Of a stretch of DNA of 64,000 bases, positions 13,290-25,830 are shown piece after piece (position 1 is the stretch's first letter; each line of letters begins with the position of its first letter). Below the pieces are notes generated by a model. It saw nothing but the letters and a program-made list of their open reading frames with translations. It was not told where the DNA came from and made no database searches. Source of the DNA: Garcia nutans (taxonomy: Eukaryota > Streptophyta > Magnoliopsida > Malpighiales > Euphorbiaceae). Made by a program: the position numbers and the translations under genes. The DNA lies in assembly GCA_947685225.1 (NCBI GenBank), contig CANTUV010000055.1:8009501-8073500 (forward strand), in the 5' to 3' direction.

Positions 13290-14674
13290 AACTTGTAGAT
13301 AGTGAATGTTCAAGGCACATGACCGATAATGCAAAACTCTTCACAACTCTTTCTTACAAGCAAGGAGGTAACATAACATTTGGAAACAATGCTAAAGGTA
13401 AAATTGCTGGTATTGGTTCCATTGGTATGCTTGGTAAGAATTTGATTGATGATGTATGGTTGGTTGATGGTTTAAAACATAATTTACTTAGTGTTATTCA
13501 ATTATGTAATCAGGGATATAATGTCAATTTTAACTCTAAAGGATGCAAGATTAAATCTCTAAATGGTAAACTTGCATTCAATGGAAGTAGAATTAACAAC
13601 ACTTATAAAATTGACCTACACTCTAATAATGCCTTTGAATGTTTAGTCACTATTAGTAATGATGCTTGGCTTTGGTATAGAAGATTAGGACATGCTAATA
13701 TGGATCAATTATATTGCCTAAGGAAAGAAGAATTTGTAGATGGTCTTCCTAAAATAAAATTTAATAAAATAAAATTTGTGAACCTTGTCAATTTGAAAAA
13801 TATAAGAGCTCCTTCAAAACTAATGCATCTAGACCTCTAGAACTAATACACTTAGACTTGTTTGGACCAAATAGAGTTGCTAGTCTAAGAGGTAAATTTT
13901 ATGCAGTTGTGCTTGTTGATGATTACTCAAGGTTTACATGAGTTAATTTCTTAGCTTAAAAGATGAAGCTTTTAACAATTTTAAAATTTTTGCAAAAAGA
14001 GTTTAAAATGAAAAAAGCTATATGATCATATCTATTAGAAGTAATCATGGAAAGAATTTGAAAATGAAAACTTTAAAAATTTTTGCAATAAACTTGATAT
14101 TTCACATAATTTTTCAGCTCCTAAAACATAACAACAAAATGGTATGGTTGAAAGAAAAAATAAAACATTGGTAGAAATAGCTAAAGCTATGCTCAATGAG
14201 TATAAGTTACCTTCTTACTTTTGGGCGGAAGCCGTAAATACCACATGCTATAATTCAAATCGAGTTTTCAAAAGACCTTTAATGGATAAAACATCTTATG
14301 AGTTATGGAATGGAAGAAAATTCAAAATTTCATACCTTAGATTATTTGGATGCAAATGCTTCATATTAAATACCAAGGACAATCTTGGAAAATTGTCATC
14401 CAAATTGGATGGAGGTGTGTTTCTAGGGTATTCATCTTCTAGTAAAGCATATAGAGTATTTAATAAAAGAACTCTATTAGCTGAGAAGTCAATGTATGTT
14501 ATCTTTAATGAATCCTCTAAGCTTGATCATGAGAATGGTAGTATTCTTGATGATTTTATAGGTAAATTTGAAGAGTATGAGAAAAATAATGATTCAAAGG
14601 AAAATAATGATGAGCTAGAACATGTTGTGGAACAAAAAGAGACACAAGAACTACACAAAGATTGGCATTATTAA
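13290..14674 (+). pseudogene. copia protease, GAG-pre-integrase and integrase remnants
   Basis: LVDSECSRHMTDN near 13295 is the protease site, with the expected DSG changed to DSE. 13319-13840 holds DDVWLVDGLKHNLLSVIQLC and WLWYRRLGHANMDQLYCL, the GAG-pre-integrase domain with its His-Cys finger. The integrase core begins HLDLFGPN near 13845 (VVLVDDYSRFT, then a stop). It continues at 14144 as MVERKNKTLVEIAKAML, with LRLFGCKCF and GVFLGYSSSSKAYRVFN. Confidence 0.88.
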
Positions 14675-14739
14675 AAGGATCATCCAAAAGAACTTATCAT
14701 TGGTGACACTTCAAAGGGAGTAACTACTATATCTAAGCT

Positions 14740-16345
14740 TAAATATTTGGATTCTAATATTGTTTTTGTTTCTCAAATTGAGCCAAAGAATATTGAGAAG
14801 GCTCTTAATGATGAATATTGGGCGATTATCATGCAAGATGAACTCAACCAATTTGAGAGAAACAAAGTATGGGAGCTTGTCCCCAGACCCTAGGATCATC
14901 CAGTTATTGGTTGCAAATGAGTGTATAGGAATAAACTTGATGAAGATGGTCTCATCACTAAAAACACAGCTAGATTGGTAGCCAAAGGCTATAACCAAGA
15001 AAAAGGAATTGATTATGATGAGACATTTGCCCCCGTTGCTAAATTAGAAGCAATTAGAATTTTATTTGCATTTACATGTCATATGAATTTCAAACTTTTT
15101 CAAATGGATGTCAAAAATGCATTTCTAAGTGGCTTCATTAATAAGGACATTTATGTTAAACAACGTCCAGGTTTTGAAGATTATCAATTTTCAAATTATG
15201 TTTTTAAATTAACTAAGGCATTGTATGGATTAAAATAAGCTCCAAGAGCTCGGTATGATAGACTTAGTGCTTATTTATTGGAAAATGATTTTAATAAAGG
15301 CAAAGTTGACACTGTACTTTTTGTTAAAAAGAAATTGCATAACATCTTAATTATACAAATTTATATTGATGATATTATATTTGGTGCTACTAATGAATCT
15401 TTGTGCTAAGAATTTGATTCTTATATGACTAGAGAAATTGAAATGAGTATGATGGGTGAACTTATAAGTTCTTTTTTGGTCTAGAAGTTAAGCAACGCAT
15501 GGATGGTATCTTCATCAACTAATCAAAATATACAAAGGAACTTCATAAGAAGTTTGGCGTGGATGGTTGCAAAGTAAGTAAGACTCCAATGAGCACATCT
15601 TTGAAAATGGAAAAAGATGAATTTGGTAAGAAAATTGATGAGAAGAAATATCGAGGTATTATCAGATTCCTTCTTTATCTTACTACTTCTAGACTCGATA
15701 TAATGTATAGTATTTATTTGTGCACTAGATTTCAATCATACCCTAAAGAATCACATTTGAATACCACTATCTAAAGAATCACATTTGAATGCCACTAAAA
15801 AGGATTTTAAAATATTTAAGTGAAACATTACATTTAGGACTTTGGTATCCTAGAAATACATCATTTGACATTTTAGGTTTTTTTTAATCTGAATTATGCT
15901 GGTAGCTTATTGAATAGAAAAAGCATGATTGATGTATACCATTTTCTTGGCGATTGCCTAGTTTCTTGGTTTAGCAAGAAACAAGTGCCGGTTATCTATA
16001 CACTGCGGAAGCCGAATATATTGCTACATATTTTTGTTGTACACACGTTCTATGGATGAAGCAATAATTGCTAGATTATGATAAAACATTTAATCACATT
16101 CTTATTAAATATGATAATACAAGTGCCATTAATCTATCTAAAATCTAATCCAACATTCTAGGTCAAAACATATAGACATTAGGCATCATTTTTTGAGATA
16201 CAATGTTCAAAATTAAAATATTGTCTTAGAATTCATTGACACTCAAAATCAACTTGCTAACAACTTAACAAAACCCTTGAATGAAGAAAGATTAAATTTC
16301 ATAAAACAACACATAGGGATGTTAGATGGAAGTACTTTGAATTGA
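14740..16345 (+). pseudogene. copia reverse transcriptase and RNase H remnants
   Basis: RT motifs in order are ARLVAKGYNQEKGIDYDETF, FQMDVKNAFLSG, TKALYGLK (then a stop) and the catalytic box YIDDIIFGATN near 15360-15395. The RNase H part shows CKVSKTPMSTSL, YRGIIRFLLYLTTSRLDIMY and, near 16010-16200, frames for the EAEYIAT region and KHIDIRHHFLR. The reading ends near 16345 with LDGSTLN and a stop. A 33-bp segment is tandemly repeated at about 15745-15800. Confidence 0.87.
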
Positions 16346-16956
16346 TATACATTTTATTCATTTAAATGAGCATATCAATGATGGAATTATAATTGCTTGA
16401 AAAAATATATATCTTTATGACCTAATTTCTCATTCACATCTATTTTGATCATACACTTAGGTCATAAATTAAAACATACACTTTTCTGCTTGGAAACTTC
16501 CTTAATTCCAAAAATTATCAACTTTCTTGATCGGACTCACAGGTGGTCTGACTGTACTTTACATTTAAATCATTGATCTAGTTGAAATCTAAATGGTCCG
16601 ACTACACCTTGATTGGTCTGACAAGAATAATTAAAATTTTTCTTATCATTATGTGCAAATTTGAAATTTCGTTTGGACATTTGATAAGTCCGACAGTACT
16701 TGTTCAATTATTCAAAAAGTACCACCAGATCCATGAGAGTCTGACTGGAATTTTGCTCTGAACTCAAAATTTTTTAGCCATTAAAAACTTTTGAAAACAT
16801 GCACAAATCCTCTCCAACAGATAGTTTTCATCTAAAACACTATAATACTCCCCCCATATCAAATTTTTTTATCAATCTCTAAACACTCAAACATTCAAAA
16901 CACTCAAAATTTCTCAAACTTCTTCATTTCTCTTTTAACTTTTCAAGTTACATTTC

Positions 16957-18290
16957 AATTGCACCTAAAGAATATAAGAGAAAAGCCTCTAGAAGTGAGA
17001 ATGAAAAAGGTGTTGCTGCCTCATTCCAGTAAGAAGAAGTACCTAGAAGACGCCACAAGATAAGATTCAAGGACGATGATGAGATAAAAAGGTATGAAAT
17101 AATCAAAGAAAAAGTTATTGAAGCAAATCATCTAATGTCCACCCTAACTCTTGAATCCCTAGGCACTGAAAATGATATAAGGGGATGTCTTCAGAACCTA
17201 GGGTGGGAAAAATTTATTTCTCTAGGTCATGATGACCTTGGATGGGAATCCTTGACAAAGTAATTCCTCACTACTTTAGTTGTTAGCAAAAAGAGTACAA
17301 ACCCTTTAGGTTATTATGGAATTTCCTTGAGGTTGTTTAATTAAGAGTATGGACATACCCTAGAAGACTTCTCCTCCATTTAGGGTTTTCAAATGGAAGG
17401 AATTTCTCACCTATCTAATACCGCTCTTACCTGTGAAGTATAATCAAAATTTTGGAGAGAAATTTCCATTGAAACTACACTTTATAAGTAATCTAATGCT
17501 AAAAACTGTAGAATCTTAACTTATTGAATATTGCATAGGATCATCGCCTACACTATAAGTGCTAGAGGAGAAAGAAATAAAAAAGTAACACAAAAAGATC
17601 TTTTCTTCCTCTATTGCCTTATTAAAGGCCAAGCCATCTAAACTGAAAAATTTTTAATTGACACCTTTCTTCATATTAGAAAGACTAAAGCAGATTTGAT
17701 TCTTCTTTCATCTCTAATTACACAATTTGCCAAGTATGTGGGGTGCATTAACTCCTACAAATAAAGCCACTCTTTCTAACCCTCTTGACCCAACAACTAA
17801 GGCAATAAACATTGGTTATCTCAAATATGCTAAGTGCAAAAGGGATGATGATGACACATATGTATACCTTTTAGGTGCACAAGGGTCTAGGGCTCAACAA
17901 AAGAAAAGGCCTAGGATTGTAGATGAAACCAAAGAGTCTTTCCAAATAAAATTTCTAAGACCATAATCCTCTAGACCTCAAGGTACAATCATCTTAATCC
18001 TTTAAGACATTTAAAGTCAAATGACATCTTAAGGATCAAAGATTGATGGCCTCACTTCCCGAGTTTCTCATCTTCATATTGACATCCAACAAATCCAAGG
18101 AGCATTGGGACTCTCTCAATGCACTGTAATTAATGAGGATGACCCAAGCCTCTCTCCTTCTATTCATGGTTCTTATTCCCATGAAGAATAAAGAGAAGAA
18201 GCTGCATCTCATCTTGGAGAAGAGGGACATGATAAAGAAGAAGAAGAGGAGAGTGAAGAGGAAGATGATGAAGATCAAGATGAGGATTGA
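16957..18290 (+). pseudogene. Extra 3' ORF of the copia element (plant-transposon-protein-like)
   Basis: After pol and before the polypurine tract a broken frame begins PKEYKRKASRSENEKG. It continues with RYEIIKEKVIEANHLM, LGTENDIRGCLQNLGWEKFI, RIIAYTISARGERNKKVTQK and DLFFLYCLIKGQAI. It ends in an acidic tail (EEEESEEEDDEDQDED) with TGA at 18288-18290. The middle resembles the putative plant transposon protein domain (PF20167-like) often found in the third ORF of plant LTR elements. SIRE elements carry an envelope-like ORF at this place, but I see no clear signal peptide or membrane segment here. Confidence 0.6.
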
Positions 18291-18668
18291 ATAAGATAGT
18301 CTATTTAATGTATTCACCTTTCATGATGTGTTGCTAAAGTATTTTCATATATTTGCTTGTTTCTTTCTCTACTTTAATCAAATTCTATTTCATTTAATAC
18401 TTGCTTTTGCCTTTGTCAAAGGGGGAGAGATTGAAGATTGATTGAGGGGGCAAGTTAGGTTAATCACATATTAAGGGGGAGATTCATATCATAAAATATT
18501 AAGGGGGAGCAAATTAAGCAAAGTTAAATAAATTTAAACATGGAAATAAACACACTTTATAGACATGAAAACTCTTACATTTCAATCAATTTATTTTCAT
18601 TTAAATTAATTTAAACTTTTGTATTTCAATAAATTCAATTTAATTGCTAAATTCAAAAAGGGGGAGGA

Positions 18669-19902
18669 TGTTAGACAAAACCTTTGAACCAATTCAATAT
18701 ATTTTGATCTTAGGCAATTAAATTAAAAGGCATTAATGCTTGCATTATGATAACTTTTACAGGGAAATTATTTTTTGAAGAAATAACAAAAGTTCAATCA
18801 GACCACAAGATATACCGACCAGACCATTGAAGCAAAAAACGCACAGAAACAATCACAGTCCAAGGCACTTTCACATTTTTACCTGACTAGACAAAGTCCA
18901 TTCGAACCACTATGAATTTCGACCAGTACTTAGGGTGAATTTTAAACTAAAACTTCCAGAGAGTTTCACGACTAGAAGTACTTCCACATATTCACTGGAC
19001 CACTAAAAGTCCAACCAGTCCAGAAGAAGTCCAACCGGGCCTTCGCAAGGCAAAGAAGCATAAAAACATCCGGAGAGTTTCACGATGCAAGGTACTCCTA
19101 GTTTTTTAGCATACAATCATTAGTCCAACCGAATCACCATTCATTCCGAGAGGACCATTCAAGTTTTTTTGAAAAATTATATCCTTTATTCCTCTACTCA
19201 ATTGGTGGATGCCACATGGACCAACCATTAGAGGAACATCTGTCAAAAAATTAAATAGTACTACCAGACCATATAAATTCTGATCGAACCTATGGTGGTA
19301 CGACTGGACCTAAGCTAGTCCGACCATGAAATTGCTCTGACTAATGATTAAAGTGGGAGACAAGAATTAAACATGTTGGTAACCACTTCAAATGGCAATA
19401 TCAAGACTTGAAGGCTATAAATACCATATGAAACTTCATTTTTAGTAGGTTTTTTTTATTGTAATTGCTAAGATTAACAACCTTCATTTCCTTGCATCAA
19501 AATCTTTGCTTGTATTTATTGAGTATTGGGTGTGAGCATTAAACACCATTGTAAGTTTGAGTGTGAGCTTGAAAACACTTAGATTTTAGAGTGAGTCTGG
19601 AAAAACTCTTGTTGGGGTTGTGAGGAAGTTACTCAAGCCTTGTAAAAGTTTTATGTGAGCTTGTGAAAATACTAAGTTAGAGTTGAGCTTATAAAAAACT
19701 CAAGATTAGTGAAATCTTAATAGTTATTAACAAATAGATGTAGGATTAAGGTAATCCGGACTAATATAAACTTTTTATGTTTGTTCTTCTATACTATACT
19801 CTTCTCTTGCTTTATTTTGCTTTAAATTTTTAATTTGCCATTACTTCTTCAAAATAACCAATTCATCTCGCTCCCCCTCTTAATTGCCATCGTAGGACAA
19901 CA
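18669..19902 (+). repeat. 3' LTR of the SIRE-like copia element
   Basis: 1,234 bp with the same TATA box (GGCTATAAATACC near 19412). It is preceded by a purine tract and followed by TTACG, the altered copy of the target duplication. Confidence 0.92.
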
Positions 19903-19907
19903 TTACG

Positions 19908-20535
19908 AGTAGAGAATGAGGTTGTCCATGGTTACATTGTTAGATAATGGTCAAATACCATCCAAGGGCCTCCAGCAAGCACACTTTGATAGTCATGAGA
20001 GAAAGAAAATTTGGCCAAGAAAAATCATTGACCAAATGCACAAGATGAATAGAGCCTCTAGGCTTTCATATACTATGCGGCCTCCCTAATAAGGTTTTAT
20101 ACGTTGTTGGCCGAAGCTTTATGACAACTAAGTGTTTCATAGATTGTGATATAAAGTTATGGGTTTTAGAGGAGAAATTGATAGTGAAGATACTCGTCTT
20201 TGATTCAATACTCACATCTTCATCAAGGACATCAAAATCATCAACTAGATCCCCTTGGTGTTAGCGTTGCACAATTTGTCTCCAAGATAGATAAAAAAAA
20301 GGTTTCTAGGTTGGGTTGGCTAAGGATCATTAGGGTTTTATTCCTGAGGATCAATCTTTTGATTCCCCTCCATATGACCATCTATAGAGATCTGATAATT
20401 GCATTCATGACCATTTTCAACAAGCGAATTAGCTTCACATAATCTAACTTTTTTCATCGATCGATCATAATCAGGATTAGGCAGTGGATCTCCTTTCTAG
20501 GGTTATACTAGAGGTTTCCATCAAAATACCCCAAA
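19908..20535 (-). pseudogene. LINE ORF1, N-terminal half (DUF4283 region)
   Basis: Minus-strand reading gives DPLPNPDYDRSMKKVRL near the start and then, with frameshifts, KPRGSIHLVHLVNDF and the DUF4283 hallmark AGGPWMVFDHYLTM followed by PWTTSFSTR near 19908-19960. The reading continues on the far side of the copia element at 10002 as NNVTLVGVWVRLSGLPIQYY, which shows that the two pieces were once one ORF. DUF4283 proteins are the RNA-binding ORF1 products of plant LINEs. Confidence 0.8.
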
Positions 20536-20577
20536 GTGTTTTGTTGGATAATACTCCTTTTCTTCTTACTACATTTT

Positions 20578-21419
20578 GTGTATCCTCTTACCCCACTTTC
20601 TTTAGCATTTGTTTTTACTCTTTTTTTCTTTATTTTTTCCAGCTGATTTTTATTAGATTTTATAAATTAAATATTAAGTATAAATATAAAATATAATTAT
20701 TTATTAGTCATTTTATATTGCAATCCAAATTCAATAAAACTTGGCTAACATTAGAAAATGAGAAAGAACATAGATTTTAAAATTAGAAGTCTAGCTAATT
20801 AATGACAACCCAATAAAATAATGGTACAATTCTAATAATCACAAAATCAAAATTGTATACTCGCTTATTAAGTAGAACTTCTATTAGAAATCACACTCAT
20901 ACTAAAATCATTTCATTATGTTTTTTATTGACAATAAATCAAACCAACTAGTCACTAATTGAAAAAAATCAACTACGGATAATGAGATAATAATGCATAG
21001 TTTTAAAATACAAAATAATATGAAACTAATTATATGGCTGAAAAATTAAAATAAACTCATTGTCGAAGAGTGAAAGGCAAAAGTAACGTTATTAAAATTC
21101 ATTTCATACGTTCAACCAACAACTTTGAAAACTATATAGGAAGATAAGGATAGGCATCTCAACTCAATTAATGATACCAATATTTAAACATGATGTTTTG
21201 ATCATTTTACTAGTAAGCATGCCCATGCGTCATACCAAATATATAATAAATCACGTAATGAGCCTTAGATGGGAGTCAATCCATAATAACCCTTCTAAAC
21301 CTCAAACAAGAGAAACAATCTCCCTAGTTTTTGGCTTTCTCATCCACATACCAATTTATAGGGTTTCGCCATGTTGGTCCAACATTAGCAATGCCAACCT
21401 AATTGAACAGTGACAAATT
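20578..21419. other. AT-rich non-coding DNA right of the LINE
   Basis: No domain or repeat recognised. Short open frames (for example 21171-21413) show no family motif. Confidence 0.6.
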
Positions 21420-21960
21420 TTACAATGGATTTGTGTGATGGAAAATAATCACAAATATTAGTGTCAAATCCTACCAAAACTTTGTGAAGGATTAATATTT
21501 GAAAATCTATCACTAAATTTAGAGACGGATTCATTTAAAAATTAAAAAATGAAAAAAAAATGTACTGTAAAAAATTAGTAACATAAACAAGTCCGTTACC
21601 AAACTAAGTGATGGATTTGTAGTAAAAAAAATATTAATTTGTTGTTAAAGTTAGCAATGGTTTCTACTTTTATCACTAATATAATGATAGATTAGCGACG
21701 AACAAATGATCTGTTATTTAATTTGTGATGGATGATAATTTCTCATTGATCTTATGATAGATTTTTGAATTCATTATTGAATTTGTTACTAATTTAGTGA
21801 TAGATATGTGACATATTAAGTATTCATCACAACATAACGATGACTTTATTGCAGATTTCATAATCCATGACAAATTTTGCGAACAATTCAATATTTGTCA
21901 CTAATATGTGATAGCATTAGAATTTGTCATTAATTCATCTATATTATAAAAGCTAAGGAA
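21420..21960. repeat. Cluster of GTGATGGATTTGT/TTTGTCACTAAT-type short repeats
   Basis: At least eight variants of GTGATGGATTTG, AGTGATAGAT, TTTGTCACTAA and ATCACTAA occur on both strands within 540 bp, as in subterminal regions of CACTA elements. No CACTACA terminus is visible, so this may be a fragment. Confidence 0.4.
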
Positions 21961-22752
21961 TTAGGAGTGTTTTTTATGTTACCACATCATCAACCTTTTA
22001 AAAACAAATGCTATTTCACCTTTTCTTTTCTTTTCTTTTTTTTTTAATTTTTCTTTTTTCTCAAAACCCAAATTCTAAATAGTTCAATTTGGGTATCCAA
22101 AATACTTATCTCTTTATTTGTTTCTTTGTCTATCTCTCTATTGTCTCCTTAACAATCTCTCTCCCAACTTTAAAATCCTGATTATTTTACTGATCAAACT
22201 GATCCTTTAATTAATGATCTATTTGAGATTACAAATGATAGAGTGCGTCTTTACTGATTATGCTTTAATCTCATTATTGATTTATTGACTTTGTAGTCTC
22301 TCAATGGTGGATTTTGACGGATTCTAATATTCTTTGATAGCAAGCTTATTAATGTGGCAATTCTTGGTACTATTAATTAAAAGGATATTAATACAAAGAA
22401 AATACTCAATCCATGGCAAGGAATGGAAACTATATACTTTGTCTTAATTTTGCTAAGGCTATTGGATGTACTATAGTCAATAATGGAACCTAAGACTTTA
22501 TTGAAAGAAGGGCATATAGACATACTTATTATATTACATTCCATTGGTTAATATGCATTATCATTGTTGATAATATCATGTTCAGCGTCATCTTGCAGTT
22601 GGATTAATTTCTCAAATTATTAAGGTCAAATATGAAGGACTTCACTTAAGTTTACATTTGAGATGAATTCTTAATAAGGGTTTATAAAGGTTAATATTTT
22701 GTGCTTAATTAATGCAAACATTGTAAGGATTTAATGTTCATGAAAAATTGTA
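21961..22752. other. AT-rich non-coding DNA
   Basis: Contains a (CTTTT)n run near 22020. No gene recognised. Confidence 0.6.
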
Positions 22753-23732
22753 TGTTGTCTTTTTGGTCATCAAAAGGGGGGTGAATTGGAGTATTTTGTA
22801 AGTTAGTGAGAATTTAAAAATTATTGGTAAATAAAAAGAGTGAGGAAGAAAAAAAGATACATTTGATTTATAGTGGCTCGGATAAGAATATCCTATGTCC
22901 ACTTTTCAACTCTTAAGTTGAGTATTTCATTATAATTGGGTTTTTATAGGCTAAATACTAACTCGGTATTTTCACAAGCTCATATAAAACTTTCTACGAT
23001 GAGTTTTATAACTCACTCACAATCCTTACAAGTGTTTTCTGATGTTCACACTTAAGCTAGTGTTTTTAACTCACATCAAACTCTTACTAATGTGTTTACA
23101 TCCAATATTGAAGAATTACAATAGAAAATTTGTTACAAGGTAATTACAAATTAAAAATGCAAGAGTTTCCCCAAGTTAATGCTAAAAAGATACATTAAGT
23201 GATGTTTGGTGGGAGCATTTATAACCTTCATAACTCTTCTTGCCCATTGAAGTAGAGTAGAGGAAGATATGGCCTTCACCAAACTCAATCTCCTGTATTT
23301 AATGCAGTCACAAAGGTCTTACAATCATGTGTTTTGTCTTGCGATCGCAATCTCTCTATCATGATGAAATTTGGCTCCGTATAGTCACTTGGTCAGAACT
23401 GTCTGCCGGCTAGTTAACGGCTAGTGCACATGGTGACTCCTAATTGACTGATATGTCGATGGTTTCCTTTTTCTGACACCCTTTATGAATCTTGGAGTTG
23501 CATTTTTTTGGTGATACAATTGCAAGCTATAAAGCTTGAAAAATCTACAGTAATCTTACATCCACATGTCTTGTTCTCATTCATTGGTCAAACTGTCGCC
23601 AAGGAGATTTTGACCTTAAATCTTGTGGTCATGCTTGGTTGAGTTCATGGTGACATGGTAATTCTTACGCTGAGAACCAAGTTGCTTGTCATAAGTTCTT
23701 CAATTTCTTTTACTTCTTAACCTTTAATAACA
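22753..23732 (-). mobile_element. Diverged SIRE-like LTR remnant
   Basis: Read on the minus strand this resembles the 3' part of the copia LTRs at 10003 and 18669. Shared features are a TATAAAT-type box (GGTTATAAATGCTCCC), runs such as GGATGTAAACACATT and GTGAGCTTGTGAAAA-like phrases, a TTCACCCCCCTTTTGATGACC end and a terminal ACAACA (at 22753). The start near 23732 (TGTTATTAAAGG) is a guess, and no target duplication was found. It is probably a solo or truncated LTR. Confidence 0.5.
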
Positions 23733-24747
23733 TATCTAAGTTCAGTTTTATACTTGTTAAATTTAATTTCTATCTCGATTCAATTAATTATCTTGTTTTT
23801 TTTTTTCCATTTTACAATTCAAAACCCCAATCACATGTAAGTCCTTTAAATTTTATTAACATCTTTAGTCTTGGTTTGTATATTTGATCACTTTTACAAT
23901 ATCTTCTTTACTTCAACACCTCATCTTATCAATGAATTAGGACAATTAGGTTTAGAATTATAGTTATGTTTACAAGCTCCAAATAAATTTCAATCTTCCA
24001 TCAACCAAACTTCTTCCATTCCATATCAAGTTAGTCTTATCCAAATCTCATTTTATTCAACACTTGCATATTCAAATTATTAAGTTTTAATTATTAAGAT
24101 TTTCTTTCTCGTCTCAACTTCCATTCTTTCCCCAGTTCTTAGAAGAGTAGAAGAAGAAGACAAGGGAGGAGAATTTCTTATTTTAGTAATTAGCACATTC
24201 TTTAAAACTCTTGTAAATTCTTTGATCATAAATTCTCCTTTGATTTCTTTCTTCAGTTAATAAATAGCTCAACATTAAGAGAAACTAGAGAATGTTTCTT
24301 TTTGGAGCCCAGCAGTTTGATTGCTAGATTGTAAATGAGCAAATTCTTTTCAGCTTATTTAGTAATTAGATGTCCTTAACAGGTTATTTAGCTTGTTATG
24401 TTATCTAGCTTTATTGGCTGACTATGAACTTCCATAAAATCCTCAAACTCCTTTCATTTTCCACTTTTCATTCCAATAGTTTCCTATTTCCTTTAATTAA
24501 GTTCATTTCAAATTCTTAAAAATTCAATTCTTCCTAACTTCAATTATGCATATATAGTTGTTCATATGATTTCCATCTTTGCATAACTCATTTAATCCAA
24601 TTAAAGTAATTCATTCTCCATTAAATTCAAGATTTAAACTTTGTGATCTCATCCAATTAGGATTTATCCAATTTTAATCTTAAGTTCTCCTTTATTTATC
24701 TCACTAACACCGCATGAGTCACACGTTCTAAGAACTAGGGTATTACA
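23733..24747 (-). repeat. Possible gypsy LTR remnant
   Basis: On the minus strand it starts TGTAATACCCTAGTTCTTAG (24747 downwards), the usual opening of Del/Tekay-type LTRs. It holds AGAAGAAGAAGAC and AAAACTCTTGTAAATT phrases shared with 300-400 of the window. The other end is not visible, so the assignment is tentative. Confidence 0.35.
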
Positions 24748-25583
24748 TGTGACTACATTCTCTTTTGTGTAATTTAGCCATTTATGCATTCTAGCATGTG
24801 ATCACACTGGCCATGATCTGGTTATGATCTTTTAGTCCAAAAGAGAACTTACAAAATTCTAAATACTGAGAAAAAATCACTCAAATGAAAAAATTAGAAC
24901 TATTCAATTTTATTGCTAAAAGATAAAAATATAATATTATTAACCAAGAAATTGGCCAATATAAAGTACTAAATTATTCACACATTGTATTAGTCATTGT
25001 TTAATTTTCTCAATAGTTATGTTGTTTTAGATACAATTTTGGCAAACATCAATCTAAAGAAGACACCTTAGTTGGTGGAGTTAGTTGATGAAAGTAAGGT
25101 ATACAATGTTCTTTAGTACTTATAAAAAAACTTTCTTCAACAATTATTTTAGAAGATTCACCTTTATATGTTACCCTGTTCAAACAGTACGTGGAAGAGT
25201 TGATGAACCTACCACCAGAGAAGAACCTATTAAGATGGATGAATTTCTAATTGGAGAAAGTAGGATATAAGAAAATAGTCTCAAATTTTTCTCTTGATGT
25301 GAAGGTACAAGAGAGTTGAGTGTTTATCACAAATAATTTCATAAATTGCTTATTTTTCTAAACACTTCATTTTTTATTTGATCTGCGTAAACTTCTGTGT
25401 TACCTGAAGGCATTACGATCTAATTATGTTCTTGAAAAGATAGGATGGTCTTCCAAAATGGCAGCATCATCCTTTTCTTTTGAAAAACAAAATCTTAAAG
25501 AAGTTTTGACTTTTTCAATATCTATACAATAATTATACTTTTTTTTATTATTTTCTAGAAACTTTTGCTATTGTTGTAGTTAA

Positions 25584-25830
25584 GTGGGATGTTATACTAA
25601 CTATGACTGTAGGCACACCTATGGTGAATTTACGTTTGGGATTGAGAATTGTGATATTGGAAGAATGGTTCTAATGAATCTTTTACCAAATGATTTTGCG
25701 TTTTTTTGGTTAATTGAATATTTTATTTGTTTATTATGCAAATTGGACCATAACCCATTATTATGCTACTTAATTGGAGCATTGGGTTCAAGCTGCGTAA
25801 TTTAGTCTATCTTTTTTATTAGTTTTTATT
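25584..25830. repeat. Segment repeated at 31290-31460
   Basis: Shares TTGAGAATTGTG-AT-GAA-AATG-TT-TAAT, then CAAATGATTTTG-GTTTTTT-GTTAAT and ATTATGCAAATT with 31290-31460. The two copies flank the NOC1-like array, which suggests a larger decayed duplication. No domain was recognised in the 73-residue frame. Confidence 0.55.

Larger units (their letters stand above)
10003..19902 (+). mobile_element. SIRE/Maximus-like Ty1/copia retrotransposon inserted in the LINE
   Basis: 9,900 bp on the plus strand. LTRs at 10003-11233 and 18669-19902 both start TGTTAGACAAAACCTTTG and end ACAACA. The target duplication is TTATG (9998-10002) and TTACG (19903-19907), one change. The primer site TTAGTATCAAAGCC (degenerate tRNA-Met type) is near 11235. 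The polypurine tract AAAAAGGGGGAGGA ends at 18668. The order is gag, protease, integrase, RT, RNase H, which defines Ty1/copia. An extra region of 2.3 kb lies after pol, and several GGGGGAG tracts occur before the 3' LTR (about 18420, 18474, 18504, 18660), features of the SIRE lineage. LTRs differ by about 13-15% in the first 230 bp, so it is old, and every gene has stops. Confidence 0.93.
4641..20560 (-). mobile_element. Full-length L1-type LINE, split by a copia element
   Basis: A minus-strand non-LTR retrotransposon. A 17-bp target duplication, TCTTCTTACTACATTTT, flanks it exactly (4624-4640 and 20561-20577). A short poly(A) tail (T-run at about 4637-4644) lies at the 3' end. Without the 9.9-kb copia insertion it is about 6.0 kb, the usual length of a plant L1. 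In element order it has ORF1 (DUF4283 plus zinc knuckle), endonuclease, reverse transcriptase and RNase H. Stops and frameshifts occur in every domain, so it is dead. Confidence 0.9.

Noticed and set aside
14711..14998. A minus-strand gene within the copia pol region
   Set aside because: It is the antisense of the reverse transcriptase reading on the plus strand.
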